From positions 41,167 through 105,166 of the forward strand of contig NZ_PQHW01000010.1 in assembly GCF_003385215.1 (NCBI RefSeq): 64,000 nt of DNA. The letters are read 5' to 3'. Position 1 is the stretch's first letter, and each line of letters starts with the position of its first letter. Shown here piece after piece: positions 41,266-50,267 of the stretch. The notes under the pieces were generated by a model, which was not told the origin of the DNA, did no database searches, and was given only the letters and a program-made list of their open reading frames with translations. This stretch comes from Amycolatopsis thermalba (lineage in GTDB: Bacteria; Actinomycetota; Actinomycetes; Mycobacteriales; Pseudonocardiaceae). Made by a program: the position numbers and the translations under genes.

Positions 41266-42542
41266 TCCTCCAACCCGAACCGCGTGAATGCCGTGCGCGA
41301 CGGCAACCGGTAGACCGTGCGGCCGCAGACCGCGTTGACGATCGAGGCGGCCCGCCACGCCACCAGCCCGAGATCCGGCGCGCCGACGCCGTGCGTGTGC
41401 CGTTCGGCGTTCTGCACGAAGATCGCGCCGCCGATCTCCGGCGCGAGCCGCAGCCGGTAGTCGCGCTCGACGACCGGTCGGCCGCTGCCGTCCCGGGCCA
41501 CCGCGTCCGCCAGCGGCCCGAGCAGCCCGTCGATCGGCCGCTCGCGGTAGCCGGTGGCGGCGACCACCGCGTCGGTCACCCAGGTCGCCGTGCTGCCCTC
41601 CTGCCGGTGCCGCAGGCCCAGCGCGATCCGCTCGCCGTCCCGCCGCGCCGACACGACCTCCACGCCGGGCGTCAGCGTGACGCCGGGCCAGCCGCCGCCG
41701 ATCGTGCGGCGGTACAGCTCGTCGTGGATGTCGGCGATGGTCTCGGCGTCGATGCCCTTGTAGAGCTGCCATTGCGCGGGCAGCAGCCGGTCGCGCTCGG
41801 CCTCGGGCAGCCGGTGGAAGAAGCGCGTGTAGTCCGGCGTGAACTGCTCCAGCCCGAGCTTGGAGTACTCCATCGGCGCGAACGACACCGTCCGCGTCAC
41901 CCACCGCAGGCCGTCCGGCTGCTTGCGGTGCCGCAGCAGGTCCAGGAACACCTCCGCGCCGGACTGGCCCGAGCCGACGACCGTCACCGCGGGCAGTGCG
42001 AGCAGCCGTTCCCGCTCGGACAGGTACTCCGCGGAGTGGATCACCGGCACGTCCGGATCGTCCGCGAGCGCCCGCAACGGTTCCGGCACCCACGGCTCGG
42101 TGCCGATGCCGAGCACCACGTTGCGCGCGCTGATCTCGCCGGCGGCCGCGCGCAGGCGGAACAGCCCGTCGCGCCACTCGATCCCGGTGACGGTGGTGCC
42201 GAACCGGCAGCTGCCCAGCCGCCGCGACACCCAGCGGCAGTAGTCGTCGTACTCGGCGCGCGGGATGTGGAAGCGCTCGGCGAAGTAGAACGGGAAGAGC
42301 CGGTCCTTCGCGTGCAGGTAGTTCACAAAGGACAGTGCGCTGGTCGGATCGGCCAGCGAGACCAGGTCGGCCAGGAACGGCACCTGCAGCGTCACGTCGT
42401 CGAGCAGCAGCCCGGGGTGCCAGCGGAACTCGGGGCTGCGCTCGTACAGCGTGACGGTCAGGTCCGCGACCGGCTCGGCGAGCGCGGCCAGCGACAGGTT
42501 GGCCGGGCCGATCCCGACCCCGGCCAGATCGACCGGAGTCAC
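41262..42542 (-). CDS. Lysine/ornithine/diamine N-hydroxylase (IucD/DesB-like)
   Basis: A 426-residue flavin N-monooxygenase. 'LAGVGIGPANLSLAALAEPV' binds FAD, 'LQVPFLADLVSLADPTSALS' follows, 'TVVGSGQSGAEVFLDLLRHR' binds NADPH, and the late 'AVVAATGYRERPIDGLLGPL' completes the family. It would hydroxylate the terminal amine of cadaverine, lysine or ornithine to start the hydroxamate. The GTG at 42542 overlaps the decarboxylase stop by GTGA. The order decarboxylase, hydroxylase, synthetase matches desA, desB and desD; no desC acyltransferase is present between them. Confidence 0.9.
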   Translation of the reverse strand: MTPVDLAGVGIGPANLSLAALAEPVADLTVTLYERSPEFRWHPGLLLDDVTLQVPFLADLVSLADPTSALSFVNYLHAKDRLFPFYFAERFHIPRAEYDDYCRWVSRRLGSCRFGTTVTGIEWRDGLFRLRAAAGEISARNVVLGIGTEPWVPEPLRALADDPDVPVIHSAEYLSERERLLALPAVTVVGSGQSGAEVFLDLLRHRKQPDGLRWVTRTVSFAPMEYSKLGLEQFTPDYTRFFHRLPEAERDRLLPAQWQLYKGIDAETIADIHDELYRRTIGGGWPGVTLTPGVEVVSARRDGERIALGLRHRQEGSTATWVTDAVVAATGYRERPIDGLLGPLADAVARDGSGRPVVERDYRLRLAPEIGGAIFVQNAERHTHGVGAPDLGLVAWRAASIVNAVCGRTVYRLPSRTAFTRFGLEE

Positions 42543-43957
42543 CGCAGGACCACCTCGGCGGCCTGGGCGGCGGCGGTCGCGGCCAGCGCGTCCAGCAGCG
42601 GGCGGTAGTCCTCCGCGGTCGCCCGCGGGTGCAGCAGGGTCAGCTTCAGCCACACGCCGTCGGCCATGGTGGCGCGGCCGACGATCGCGGTGCCGGCTTC
42701 CAGCAGCGTGCGGCGCACCCGGGCGACCAGTTCGTCGTCGGCGTCGGCCGGTTTGAACAACACGGTGGACAGCGCCGGCCTGCCCCACAGCCGCAGCGCG
42801 GGGTGCCGCTCGATCATCTCGGCGACCTCGGCGGCGGTGGCGCAGCAGTGTTCCACGAGCGCGCCCACGCCCTCGATGCCCAGCGCGCGGAAGGTGACGG
42901 CCATCCGGAACGCGTCGGGACGGCGGGACGTGCGGATCGAGCGGCCCAGCAGGTCCGGCAGCCCGGCCTCGGTGTCGTCACCGGCGTTGAGGTACTCGGC
43001 GCGCACGGACAACGCCGACAGATCCGCGGCGTCGCGCACCGCGAGCAGGCCCGCGGAGATCGGCTGCCAGCCGAACTTGTGGGCGTCCAGCGCCACCGAA
43101 TCCGCCTGGTCGAGCCCGTCGAGCAGGGGCTCGAGCTGCGCGCTGCACAGGGCGAGCCCGCCGTAGGAGGCGTCCACGTGCAGGCGGGCACCGTGGCGGC
43201 GGCACACCTCCGCGACCTCGCGCAGCGGGTCGATCTCGCCGGTGTCGGTGGTGCCCGCGGTGGCGACCACGACCGCGGGCCCGCCGAGGGCGCGCAGGGT
43301 CTCCGCCAGCGCGGCCGGGCGCATGCGCTCGCCGTCGCAGTCCACCGGAACCGGCGCGGGCAGCCCGAGCAGCCACGCGGCGCGGGCCACGCTGTGGTGC
43401 GCGGTGCGCCCGCACACCGGGCGCACGGCCGGGTCCGGCTCGCGCGCGAGCAGCAGCCCGAGCAGGTTCGATTCGGTGCCGCCGGTGGTGACCACGGCGT
43501 CCGGCGCGGGCGCGTCCGGGTAGCACAGCCGGGCGATCAGGGTGACCAGCTCGCGTTCGATCTCGCTGGCGACCGGCGCCTGGTCCCACGAGTCCATCGA
43601 CGGGTTGAGCGCGCTCGCCACCACGTCGGCGGCGACGGCGACCGCGAGCGGCGGGCAGTGCAGGTGCGCCGCGCACGCCGGGTCGGCGGGGTCGACCGAG
43701 CCCGCGGCCAGCAGCCGGGACAGCTCGGTAAGCGCTTGCTCCGCGCCCACGCCGGTGGCCCCGGCCAGGGGTTCCGCGCCGGTCAGGGCCGCCACCCCGG
43801 CCGCGACGGCCGCGGGTCCGCCCGCCGGGCCCGGTCCCCCGCGCTCCGCCGCGCCCTCGCCCATCGCGTCGAGGACCAACGGGATCAGCTCGGCCAGCCG
43901 CCGGTGACCCTCCCGGCCGCCGGCCAGCCCGGCGCCCTCCGGCATCGATTCGCCCAC
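42539..43957 (-). CDS. PLP-dependent group II decarboxylase (DesA-like lysine/diaminobutyrate type)
   Basis: A 472-residue decarboxylase. 'CAAHLHCPPLAVAVAADVVA', 'SWDQAPVASEIERELVTLIA', 'AVVTTGGTESNLLGLLLARE', 'GARLHVDASYGGLALCSAQL' and the PLP-lysine motif 'SVALDAHKFGWQPISAGLL' are intact. This family includes DesA, L-2,4-diaminobutyrate and aromatic amino acid decarboxylases. In this operon it most likely makes cadaverine from lysine as siderophore precursor. The start is GTG at 43957, with AAGGAG 8 bases upstream and an iron box immediately before that. It is the first gene of the four-gene operon. Confidence 0.87.
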   Translation of the reverse strand: MGESMPEGAGLAGGREGHRRLAELIPLVLDAMGEGAAERGGPGPAGGPAAVAAGVAALTGAEPLAGATGVGAEQALTELSRLLAAGSVDPADPACAAHLHCPPLAVAVAADVVASALNPSMDSWDQAPVASEIERELVTLIARLCYPDAPAPDAVVTTGGTESNLLGLLLAREPDPAVRPVCGRTAHHSVARAAWLLGLPAPVPVDCDGERMRPAALAETLRALGGPAVVVATAGTTDTGEIDPLREVAEVCRRHGARLHVDASYGGLALCSAQLEPLLDGLDQADSVALDAHKFGWQPISAGLLAVRDAADLSALSVRAEYLNAGDDTEAGLPDLLGRSIRTSRRPDAFRMAVTFRALGIEGVGALVEHCCATAAEVAEMIERHPALRLWGRPALSTVLFKPADADDELVARVRRTLLEAGTAIVGRATMADGVWLKLTLLHPRATAEDYRPLLDALAATAAAQAAEVVLR

Positions 43958-43967
43958 TCACCGCTCC

Positions 43968-43986
43968 TTAGGTATGCCTACGCTAA
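43968..43986. promoter_or_regulatory. IdeR/DmdR1-type iron box
   Basis: The 19-mer TTAGGTATGCCTACGCTAA matches the DtxR/IdeR consensus TTAGGTTAGSCTAACCTAA at 15 or so positions, including both TTAG and CTAA ends. It ends 10 bases before the first codon of the siderophore operon and overlaps its core promoter, so iron-loaded repressor would block transcription. Confidence 0.85.
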
Positions 43987-44024
43987 GCCACGATACGGAC
44001 ACCGTGCGCCGCGGGCACACCCCC

Positions 44025-44054
44025 GGCGGGCACGTTCCTCCCAAAGTGCCCGCC
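44025..44054. terminator. Hairpin between LLM gene and siderophore operon
   Basis: GGCGGGCAC and GTGCCCGCC form a perfect 9-bp stem with a 12-base loop, just after the LLM gene stop at 44105 and before the iron box. It probably insulates the siderophore operon from read-through. Confidence 0.55.
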
Positions 44055-44104
44055 CGGGGAGCGCAAGTCATGCCGCCAAAGGGGTCACAGCGGCGTGTGC
44101 CGGG

Positions 44105-45055
44105 TCACCGGGGTGCCAGCGCCTCCACCTGCCGCACCGGGTCCTCGCCGGTGGGCAGCAGCGCGATCACCGGCGTGGTCAGCCCGTTGTCCACATAGGA
44201 CTGGATCTTCGCGCGGCACTCCTCCGGGCTGCCGTGCACGATCAGGTCGTCGACCACCTCGTCCGGAATCACCTCGTTCGCCCGTTTGCGATCGCCGGCC
44301 CGCCACGCCTCGTGCATCGGCGCGAGCGCCTCGCCGCGGCCGAGCCAGTCGTGGAACGCCGCGTACACCGGCACCGTGAGGTAGCTGCTGATCAGCATCC
44401 GGCCCAGGCCACGCGCGGCGTCGCGGTCGGTGGTCGGGCAGACGAAGATCCGGGCCGCCAGCTCGGTGTCCGGCCCGACCTCGGCGCGCACCTGCCGGAC
44501 GTCGGCGGGCGAGAGCCAGTTCGTGATCGCGCCGTCGGCTTCCTTGGCGGCCAGTTTGAGCATGCCCGGCCGCAAGGCGGCGAGCATGATCGGCGGAGCC
44601 GGTTCCGGCGCGCGTTCCAGCCGGAACTTGCTGACCGAGAACGTCTCGTATTCCGCGGTCACCTTCTCCCCCGCCAGGGCCGCACGCAGGAACCGCAGGG
44701 TGTCGCGGGTGCGGGCGAACGGCTTGTCGAACGCGGCGGCGTTCCAGCCCTGCACGATCACCGGTGAGGACGCGCCGATGCCGAGCACGAACCGGCCGGG
44801 CGCGGCCTCGGCCAGGGTCGCCGCGGACATCGCCAGCAGGCCGGGACCGCGCGTGTAGACCGGCACGATCGCGGTGCCCAGCCGCAGCTCCGGCGCCCAC
44901 TGTGAAGCCAGCAGCAGCGGCGAGAACGCGTCCGTCCCGGCGGTCTCGGCCGACCACGCGTCGGTGTAGCCGAGCGCGGGCAGCCGCTCGATCAGCTCAC
45001 GGTGCGCGATCAGCGGCACCCCGGTCAGCGGAATCGTGATTCCCCAGCGCTTCAT
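44105..45055 (-). CDS. LLM-class F420-dependent oxidoreductase
   Basis: A 316-residue luciferase-like protein of the F420 type. It begins MKRWGITIPLTGVPLIAHRE and includes 'ELRLGTAIVPVYTRGPGLLA', 'FVLGIGASSPVIVQGWNAAA', 'PIMLAALRPGMLKLAAKEAD' and 'GAITNWLSPADVRQV', all usual for actinobacterial F420 enzymes. The ATG at 45055 overlaps the S9 peptidase stop by ATGA; a very long frame reading through this point from 46561 is rejected as a shadow. The substrate is unknown, and coupling to a peptidase gene is probably only an operon convenience. Confidence 0.88.
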   Translation of the reverse strand: MKRWGITIPLTGVPLIAHRELIERLPALGYTDAWSAETAGTDAFSPLLLASQWAPELRLGTAIVPVYTRGPGLLAMSAATLAEAAPGRFVLGIGASSPVIVQGWNAAAFDKPFARTRDTLRFLRAALAGEKVTAEYETFSVSKFRLERAPEPAPPIMLAALRPGMLKLAAKEADGAITNWLSPADVRQVRAEVGPDTELAARIFVCPTTDRDAARGLGRMLISSYLTVPVYAAFHDWLGRGEALAPMHEAWRAGDRKRANEVIPDEVVDDLIVHGSPEECRAKIQSYVDNGLTTPVIALLPTGEDPVRQVEALAPR

Positions 45056-47136
45056 CGCGCAGCAGCCTCCAGCTCTCGGTTGATCCAGTCCACCTGTACC
45101 TTCATCAGGTTCTCCGCGACCTCTTCGGCCTGCGGGGTCATGTGGGTCGCGCCGACCAGCGGCAGGAACACGTGCGGGCGGCCCGCGGCCAGCAGCGCCG
45201 AGGACAGCCGCAGCGCGTGCGCGACGAACACGTTGTCGTCGGCCAGGCCGTGCACGATCAGCAGCGCGCGCCGCAGCTCCGGCGCACTGGCGATCAGCGA
45301 GTTGCGCTCGTAGGACTCCGGCTCCTCGTCCGGCACGCCGAGGTAGCGCTCGGTGTAGTGGGTGTCGTAGAGGGACCAGTCGGTGACCGGGGCCCCCGCG
45401 ACCGCCGCGTGGAAGACGTCCGGGCGGCGCAGCACGGCCAGCGCGGACAGGTACCCGCCGTAGGACCAGCCGCGGATCGCCACCCGGGACAGGTCCAGCT
45501 CGGGGTGGTCGGCGGCCACCGCGTGCAGCGCGTCCACCTGGTCGGTGAGCGTCACCTCGGCCAGCTCGCGCACGATCTCCTTCTCCCACGCCGGACCGCG
45601 GCCCGGGGTGCCGCGGCCGTCCGCGACCAGGACCGCGAAGCCCTGGTCGGCCAGCCACTGCGAGGTGAGGAAGGCGTTGCGGCTCTGCAGGACGCGCTGC
45701 GCGTGCGGGCCGCCGTAGGGGTCGAGCAGGACGGGCAGCTTGCCGTCCTCGGGCCGGTAGCCGGTGGGCAGGAGCAGCGCGGCACGCAGGCCGCGCTCGC
45801 CGACGGTGAGCCACTCCGGGTCGGGTTCGAGGCCCGGGTCGACCGGGTAGGACTCGACGTTGGCCAGCGGGCGGCCGTCGCGCAGCACGCTGACCTCGGG
45901 GCCGCTGCGGCGCAGGCTCCACGACGACAAGACGGTGATCTCCGCGGTGCCGGCGCCGACGTGCACGCCGTCGGTGCCGGACAGCCGGGTCACGCCGTCC
46001 GGCCCGGTGCGGTAGACGTGGATCTGCGTGGGGTCCTCGGCCGAAGCGCTGAACAGGACCTCCGCGCCGACGTGCAGCACGGAGCGGACCTGCAGGCCGG
46101 GCCCGGTGACCGGGTCGCCGTCGATCACCAGCCGGTAGCTGCCGTCGGCGGCGCTGACGTGCACCAGCCGCCCGTCGGCGGTCCAGGCCGGCACGCCCGG
46201 CACGATCTCGACCCAGTGCGGATCGGTTTCGGTGTGCAGCAGCTTGGTGGAGCCGTCGGCCGGGTCCACCGCGTAGATCGCGAGTTCCCGCTGGTCCCGG
46301 GGCTGCACGGCGAGCAGCGGCGGGCCAGCGGCCGTCCAGTGCACCGCGACGAGGTACTCCCAGTCGCCGCGCTCGACGTCGACCCGGGTGCCGTCGAGAC
46401 CGCAGAAGGACAGCGAGACGTCGACGTTCGTGGTGCCGGCGGCCGGGTAGGCGACGGTGTTCGCACCGGACTCGGGGTGGGCCGGGTCGGAGATGGTCCA
46501 GCGGGGCACGCCGGTGCGGTCGGTGCGCTCGACGAGCAGGCTCTGCCCGTCGGGCGACCACCAGTAGCCGCGGGCGCGGCCCAGTTCCTCGGCGGCGATG
46601 AACTCGGCCAGGCCCCAGGCGATGTCCTCGCCGTCCTCACCGGCGAGCACCGTGTCCTCGCGTGTGGCGAGGTCGATGATGCGCAGCTGGCGGTCCCGGA
46701 CGTAGGCGACGTGGGTGCCGGGCGGGTTCGGCCGCGGGTCGACGACCGAGGTGTCGACCAGCTCGGACACCTCACGGCTGGCCAGGTCGACGGTGTAGAG
46801 CTTGCCGGACAGGGAGAACGCGGCCAGGCGGAACTCGTCGTCGACGGCGTAGCCGACCACGCCGCCCGCGCTCTCCCGCATGCGCTCGCGGCGCGCCCGC
46901 TCCTCCGGTGGCAGCTCCTCCTCGCCGGGCAGCAGCTCCGCGGCGTCCACGACCTTGGTTTCGGTCCCGGTGGCGAGGTCGAATTCCCACAGGCTGTTGC
47001 GCCGGTCGGTGCCGGACTCCGAACGCAGGAACAGCAGCCGGGCCCCGTCGGGCGCGACGCGGAACTCGCGTGGGGTGCCGAGGGTGAAGCGCTGGGTGCG
47101 GGCCTGCTGGCGAAGGAAGGAGAGCTCGTCGGTCAC
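45052..47136 (-). CDS. Dipeptidyl-peptidase IV-like S9 family serine peptidase
   Basis: A 694-residue prolyl oligopeptidase-family enzyme. The N-terminal two thirds form a beta-propeller (e.g. 'YWWSPDGQSLLVERTDRTGV'). The C-terminal hydrolase domain has the nucleophile in 'VAIRGWSYGGYLSALAVLRR', the Asp in 'LLIVHGLADDNVFVAHALR' and the His in 'PLVGATHMTPQAEEVAENLM'. 'AEFIAAEELGRARGYWWSPD' carries the double-Glu motif that binds the substrate N-terminus in DPP IV. I chose GTG at 47136 (VTDELSFLRQQ); the site upstream is weak, so it may be leaderless, and the longer frame to 47223 is not supported. No signal peptide is seen, suggesting a cytoplasmic enzyme. Confidence 0.9.
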   Translation of the reverse strand: MTDELSFLRQQARTQRFTLGTPREFRVAPDGARLLFLRSESGTDRRNSLWEFDLATGTETKVVDAAELLPGEEELPPEERARRERMRESAGGVVGYAVDDEFRLAAFSLSGKLYTVDLASREVSELVDTSVVDPRPNPPGTHVAYVRDRQLRIIDLATREDTVLAGEDGEDIAWGLAEFIAAEELGRARGYWWSPDGQSLLVERTDRTGVPRWTISDPAHPESGANTVAYPAAGTTNVDVSLSFCGLDGTRVDVERGDWEYLVAVHWTAAGPPLLAVQPRDQRELAIYAVDPADGSTKLLHTETDPHWVEIVPGVPAWTADGRLVHVSAADGSYRLVIDGDPVTGPGLQVRSVLHVGAEVLFSASAEDPTQIHVYRTGPDGVTRLSGTDGVHVGAGTAEITVLSSWSLRRSGPEVSVLRDGRPLANVESYPVDPGLEPDPEWLTVGERGLRAALLLPTGYRPEDGKLPVLLDPYGGPHAQRVLQSRNAFLTSQWLADQGFAVLVADGRGTPGRGPAWEKEIVRELAEVTLTDQVDALHAVAADHPELDLSRVAIRGWSYGGYLSALAVLRRPDVFHAAVAGAPVTDWSLYDTHYTERYLGVPDEEPESYERNSLIASAPELRRALLIVHGLADDNVFVAHALRLSSALLAAGRPHVFLPLVGATHMTPQAEEVAENLMKVQVDWINRELEAAAR

Positions 47137-47289
47137 GCCTCGCACTCTGTCAAACCGGCACCGCTCTTGGCGACCCGTGCACGGGGGAACAACGAATTGC
47201 CACCTGGCGGCGGAACTGCGCAACGATCAGTCCGCCGAAACAACGATCGACGGATGATTCCCAGCCTGAACTGCCCTTAGCCTGATGTC

Positions 47290-48495
47290 ATGACGACCTC
47301 CGCGGCCGAGTTCATCGCGCTCGACGAGCGCTGGAGCACGCACAACTACCACCCGCTGCCCGTCGTGATCGCCGAGGCCGAGGGCGCCTGGGTGACCGAC
47401 GTCGAGGGCCGCCGGTACCTCGATTTCCTGTCCGCCTACTCGGCGCTGAACTTCGGGCACCGGCACCCCGCGCTGATCGCCGCCGCGCAGGAGCAGCTGG
47501 CGCGGGTCACGCTGACCTCGCGCGCGTTCCACCACGACCAGCTGGGCGCGTTCTGCCGCGAGCTGGCCGAGCTGACCGGCACCGAGATGGTGCTGCCGAT
47601 GAACTCCGGCGCCGAAGCGGTGGAATCCGCGCTGAAGGTCGCCCGGAAGTGGGCCTACGAGGTGAAGGGCGTGCCGGACGGGCGGGCCGAAATCGTGGTC
47701 GCCGGGTCGAACTTCCACGGCCGCACCACCACGATCATCTCGTTCTCCACCGACGAGTCCGCGCGCGCCGGGTTCGGCCCGTACACGCCGGGGTTCACGG
47801 TGGTGAAGTACGGCGACGCGGCGGCGCTGCGCGACGCGATCACCGAGCGCACCGCGGCGGTCCTGCTGGAGCCGATCCAGGGCGAGGCCGGGGTGCTGGT
47901 GCCGCCGGAGGGGTACCTGGCCGAGGCGCGCCGGCTGTGCGACGAGGCCGGGGCGCTGCTGATCGCCGACGAGATCCAGTCCGGACTGGCCCGCACCGGG
48001 ACGCTGCTGGCGCTGGAGCACACCGGGGTGCGCGCCGACCTGTACACGCTGGGCAAGGCGCTGGGCGGCGGGATCCTGCCGCTGTCCGCGGTGGTCGGCC
48101 GGGCCGACGTGCTGGGCGTCCTCAAGCCGGGCGAGCACGGTTCGACGTTCGGCGGCAACCCGCTGGCGTGCGCGGTCGGCCGGGCGGTGATCGGGCTGCT
48201 GTCCGCCGGCGAGTTCCAGCGGCGGTCCACGGAGCTGGGGGCGCGCATGCACACGCGCCTCGGTGAGCTGGTCGGGCACGGGCTGGCGGAGGTGCGCGGA
48301 CGCGGCCTGTGGGCGGGCATCGACATCACGCCGGGCGGGTTGTCGGGCCGCGAGGCGTGCGAGGCCCTGGCTACAAAGGGCCTGCTGGCGAAGGAGACCC
48401 ACGGCGCGACGCTGCGGCTGGCCCCACCGCTGACGATCACGGAGGCCGATTTGGATCGGGGGCTGGACATCCTGGCGGAGGTCCTGGGCCGCTGA
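47290..48495 (+). CDS. rocD: Ornithine--oxo-acid transaminase
   Basis: A 401-residue class III PLP aminotransferase. It shows 'LDERWSTHNYHPLPVVIAEA', 'YLDFLSAYSALNFGHRHPAL', 'MNSGAEAVESALKVARKWAY', 'LLIADEIQSGLARTGTLLAL' and the PLP-lysine in 'LYTLGKALGGGILPLSAVV'. The close match to the ornithine aminotransferase pattern, including the 'HNYHPLPVV' N-terminus, supports RocD. It converts ornithine to glutamate semialdehyde in arginine breakdown. It is divergent from the S9 peptidase with 153 bp between; the ATG at 47290 has no strong ribosome site, so a leaderless start is possible. Confidence 0.93.
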   Translation: MTTSAAEFIALDERWSTHNYHPLPVVIAEAEGAWVTDVEGRRYLDFLSAYSALNFGHRHPALIAAAQEQLARVTLTSRAFHHDQLGAFCRELAELTGTEMVLPMNSGAEAVESALKVARKWAYEVKGVPDGRAEIVVAGSNFHGRTTTIISFSTDESARAGFGPYTPGFTVVKYGDAAALRDAITERTAAVLLEPIQGEAGVLVPPEGYLAEARRLCDEAGALLIADEIQSGLARTGTLLALEHTGVRADLYTLGKALGGGILPLSAVVGRADVLGVLKPGEHGSTFGGNPLACAVGRAVIGLLSAGEFQRRSTELGARMHTRLGELVGHGLAEVRGRGLWAGIDITPGGLSGREACEALATKGLLAKETHGATLRLAPPLTITEADLDRGLDILAEVLGR

Positions 48496-48539
48496 CCGCC
48501 GCCGTGGACCCCGCCGCCGCGAAGTGGCACTCGGCGCAG

Positions 48540-48835
48540 CGGGCGCGGAACTCACGCGCGGGAGCGCGGGACTCGCGCGCGGGAGCGCGGGACTCGCGCG
48601 CGGGAGCGTGGGACTCGCGCGCGGGAGCGTGGGACTCGCGCGCGGGAGCGCGGGACTCGCGCGCGGGAGCGCGGGACTCGCGCGCGGGAGCGTGGAACTC
48701 GCCGCCGCGAACGTGGCACTCGCCGTCGCGAACGTGGCACTCGCCGTCGCGAGCACGGCCACCGCGGGCGCGAACGTGGAACTCGCGCGCGGGAGCGTGG
48801 GACTCGCGCGCGAGAGCGTGGGACTCGCGTGCCGC
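48540..48835. repeat. 21-bp GC-rich tandem repeat array (about 14 units)
   Basis: The unit GGACTCGCGCGCGGGAGCGYG is repeated head to tail, nearly perfect in the left half and degenerate on the right (GGCACTCGCCGTCGCGAACGT forms). Being 21 bases long it stays open in several frames, giving artificial 7-residue peptide repeats. It fills the 395-bp gap between rocD and the DUF2252 gene; no other feature is seen there. Confidence 0.9.
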
Positions 48836-48890
48836 GGTTGAAACCCTCCGTCCCTCCCGTACGTTGGGCAGGCAACGGAGGGAGCAGGGG

Positions 48891-50264
48891 ATGGAACGGG
48901 CACTGGTGCCGGGCGAGGCGAGCGATCCGGAGGAGCTGCACGCGCGGGGCCGGGAGCTGGGTGAGCGCACCCCGCCGACCGCGCACGACCACGCCGCCGC
49001 GGGGGAGCACCGGCCGGGCGTCGCCGAGTTCGTCGAGCGCAGCAACGAAGGGCGGCTCGGCGAGCTGATCCCCCTGCGGATCGGGCGCATGATCGCCTCC
49101 CCGTTCGCGTTCTTCCGGGGCGCGGCCGGGCTGCCGGTCGGCGACCTGGCCGGCACCCCGCACAGCGGCCTGTCCGCCCAGATCTGCGGTGACGCGCACG
49201 CCGCGAACTTCGGCCTGTACGGCACACCGGACGGGCAGATCGTCATGGACATCAACGACTTCGACGAGACCATCCGCGGCCCGTGGGAGTGGGACCTCAA
49301 ACGCCTCGCCGCGAGCCTGGTCCTCGCCGGGCGCGAGGGTGGCGTGTCCGAAGAGGACTGCCGGGACGCGGCCGAGGACGCGGTCAAGTCCTACCGGCGC
49401 GTGGTGCGCCAGCTCGGCGAGGCGTCGTTCCTGCGGTCGTGGAACGCGCTCGGCGACGCGGACGCACTGTCCAAAGTGAAGGCCCACGACCTCGCCGACG
49501 AGTTCAGCGAGGCCACCGAAAAGGCCCGCCGCAACACCAGCGCCCGCGTCTCCGCCGAGTGGACCGAGCGCATCGACGACCACACCACCGGCCTGAGCCG
49601 CCACCGGTTCGTCGAGGACCCGCCCGTGCTGCGGCACGTCGACGAGGCCACCGCGGACGCCGTCGCGGACGGGCTGGTGTCCTATGTGCACACGCTGCGG
49701 GAGTCGCGGCGCAACCTGATCGCCCGCTACCGCATCGCCGACGTCGCCTTCCGCGTGGTCGGCACCGGCAGCGTCGGGCTGCGCAGCTACCTCGTGCTGC
49801 TGCACGGCAACACCGACGAGGACCTGGTGCTGCAGGTCAAGGAGGCCCGGCCGTCCGCGCTCACGCCGTACCTGCCGGAGCACCGCACCGAGCACGAGGG
49901 ACAGCGGATCGTGCACGGCGCCCGCCTGGTGCAGGCCGAGACCGACATCCTGCTCGGCTGGACCACCGTCGCGGGCAGGCCGTTCATCGTGCGCCAGTTC
50001 CGCAACTACAAGGGCGAGATCGAACCCACCGAGCTGGGCGGCAAGGACCTCGACGACTACGGCCGCCTCGCCGGCGCGCTGCTCGCCCGCGCCCACATCC
50101 GCTCGGTCCACCCGCGGCTGCTGGCGGGATACTTCGACGGTGACGACCAGCTCGACGAGGCGATCGGCCGCTACGCCGTCCGGTACGCCGACCAGACCGA
50201 GGCCGACCACGCCGAACTGGTCACGGCGGTCAAGAACGGCCGGTTCCCGGCGATCACGGACTGA
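48891..50264 (+). CDS. DUF2252 domain-containing protein
   Basis: A 457-residue DUF2252 protein, a kinase-like-fold family common in actinobacteria. Motifs are 'RIGRMIASPFAFFRGAAGLP', 'SAQICGDAHAANFGLYGTPD', 'IVMDINDFDETIRGPWEWDL', 'LKRLAASLVLAGREGG' and 'RQFRNYKGEIEPTELGGKDL'. The 'GDAHAANFG' and 'DINDFDE' pieces resemble the catalytic and metal loops of aminoglycoside phosphotransferase-like enzymes. Its substrate is unknown. The ATG at 48891 has GGAGGGAG nearby. It starts just after the 21-bp repeat array and is followed 3 bp later by the PAP2 gene. Confidence 0.88.
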   Translation: MERALVPGEASDPEELHARGRELGERTPPTAHDHAAAGEHRPGVAEFVERSNEGRLGELIPLRIGRMIASPFAFFRGAAGLPVGDLAGTPHSGLSAQICGDAHAANFGLYGTPDGQIVMDINDFDETIRGPWEWDLKRLAASLVLAGREGGVSEEDCRDAAEDAVKSYRRVVRQLGEASFLRSWNALGDADALSKVKAHDLADEFSEATEKARRNTSARVSAEWTERIDDHTTGLSRHRFVEDPPVLRHVDEATADAVADGLVSYVHTLRESRRNLIARYRIADVAFRVVGTGSVGLRSYLVLLHGNTDEDLVLQVKEARPSALTPYLPEHRTEHEGQRIVHGARLVQAETDILLGWTTVAGRPFIVRQFRNYKGEIEPTELGGKDLDDYGRLAGALLARAHIRSVHPRLLAGYFDGDDQLDEAIGRYAVRYADQTEADHAELVTAVKNGRFPAITD

Positions 50265-50267
50265 CGC

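Noticed and set aside
44105..46561. 818-residue open frame ending in the F420-type enzyme
   Set aside because: Only the last 316 residues are protein-like. The rest is an out-of-frame reading of the S9 peptidase, and a good ATGA-coupled start exists at 45055.
48540..48835. Possible CRISPR array
   Set aside because: The 21-bp units are contiguous with no unique spacers, and no cas genes are present in the window.
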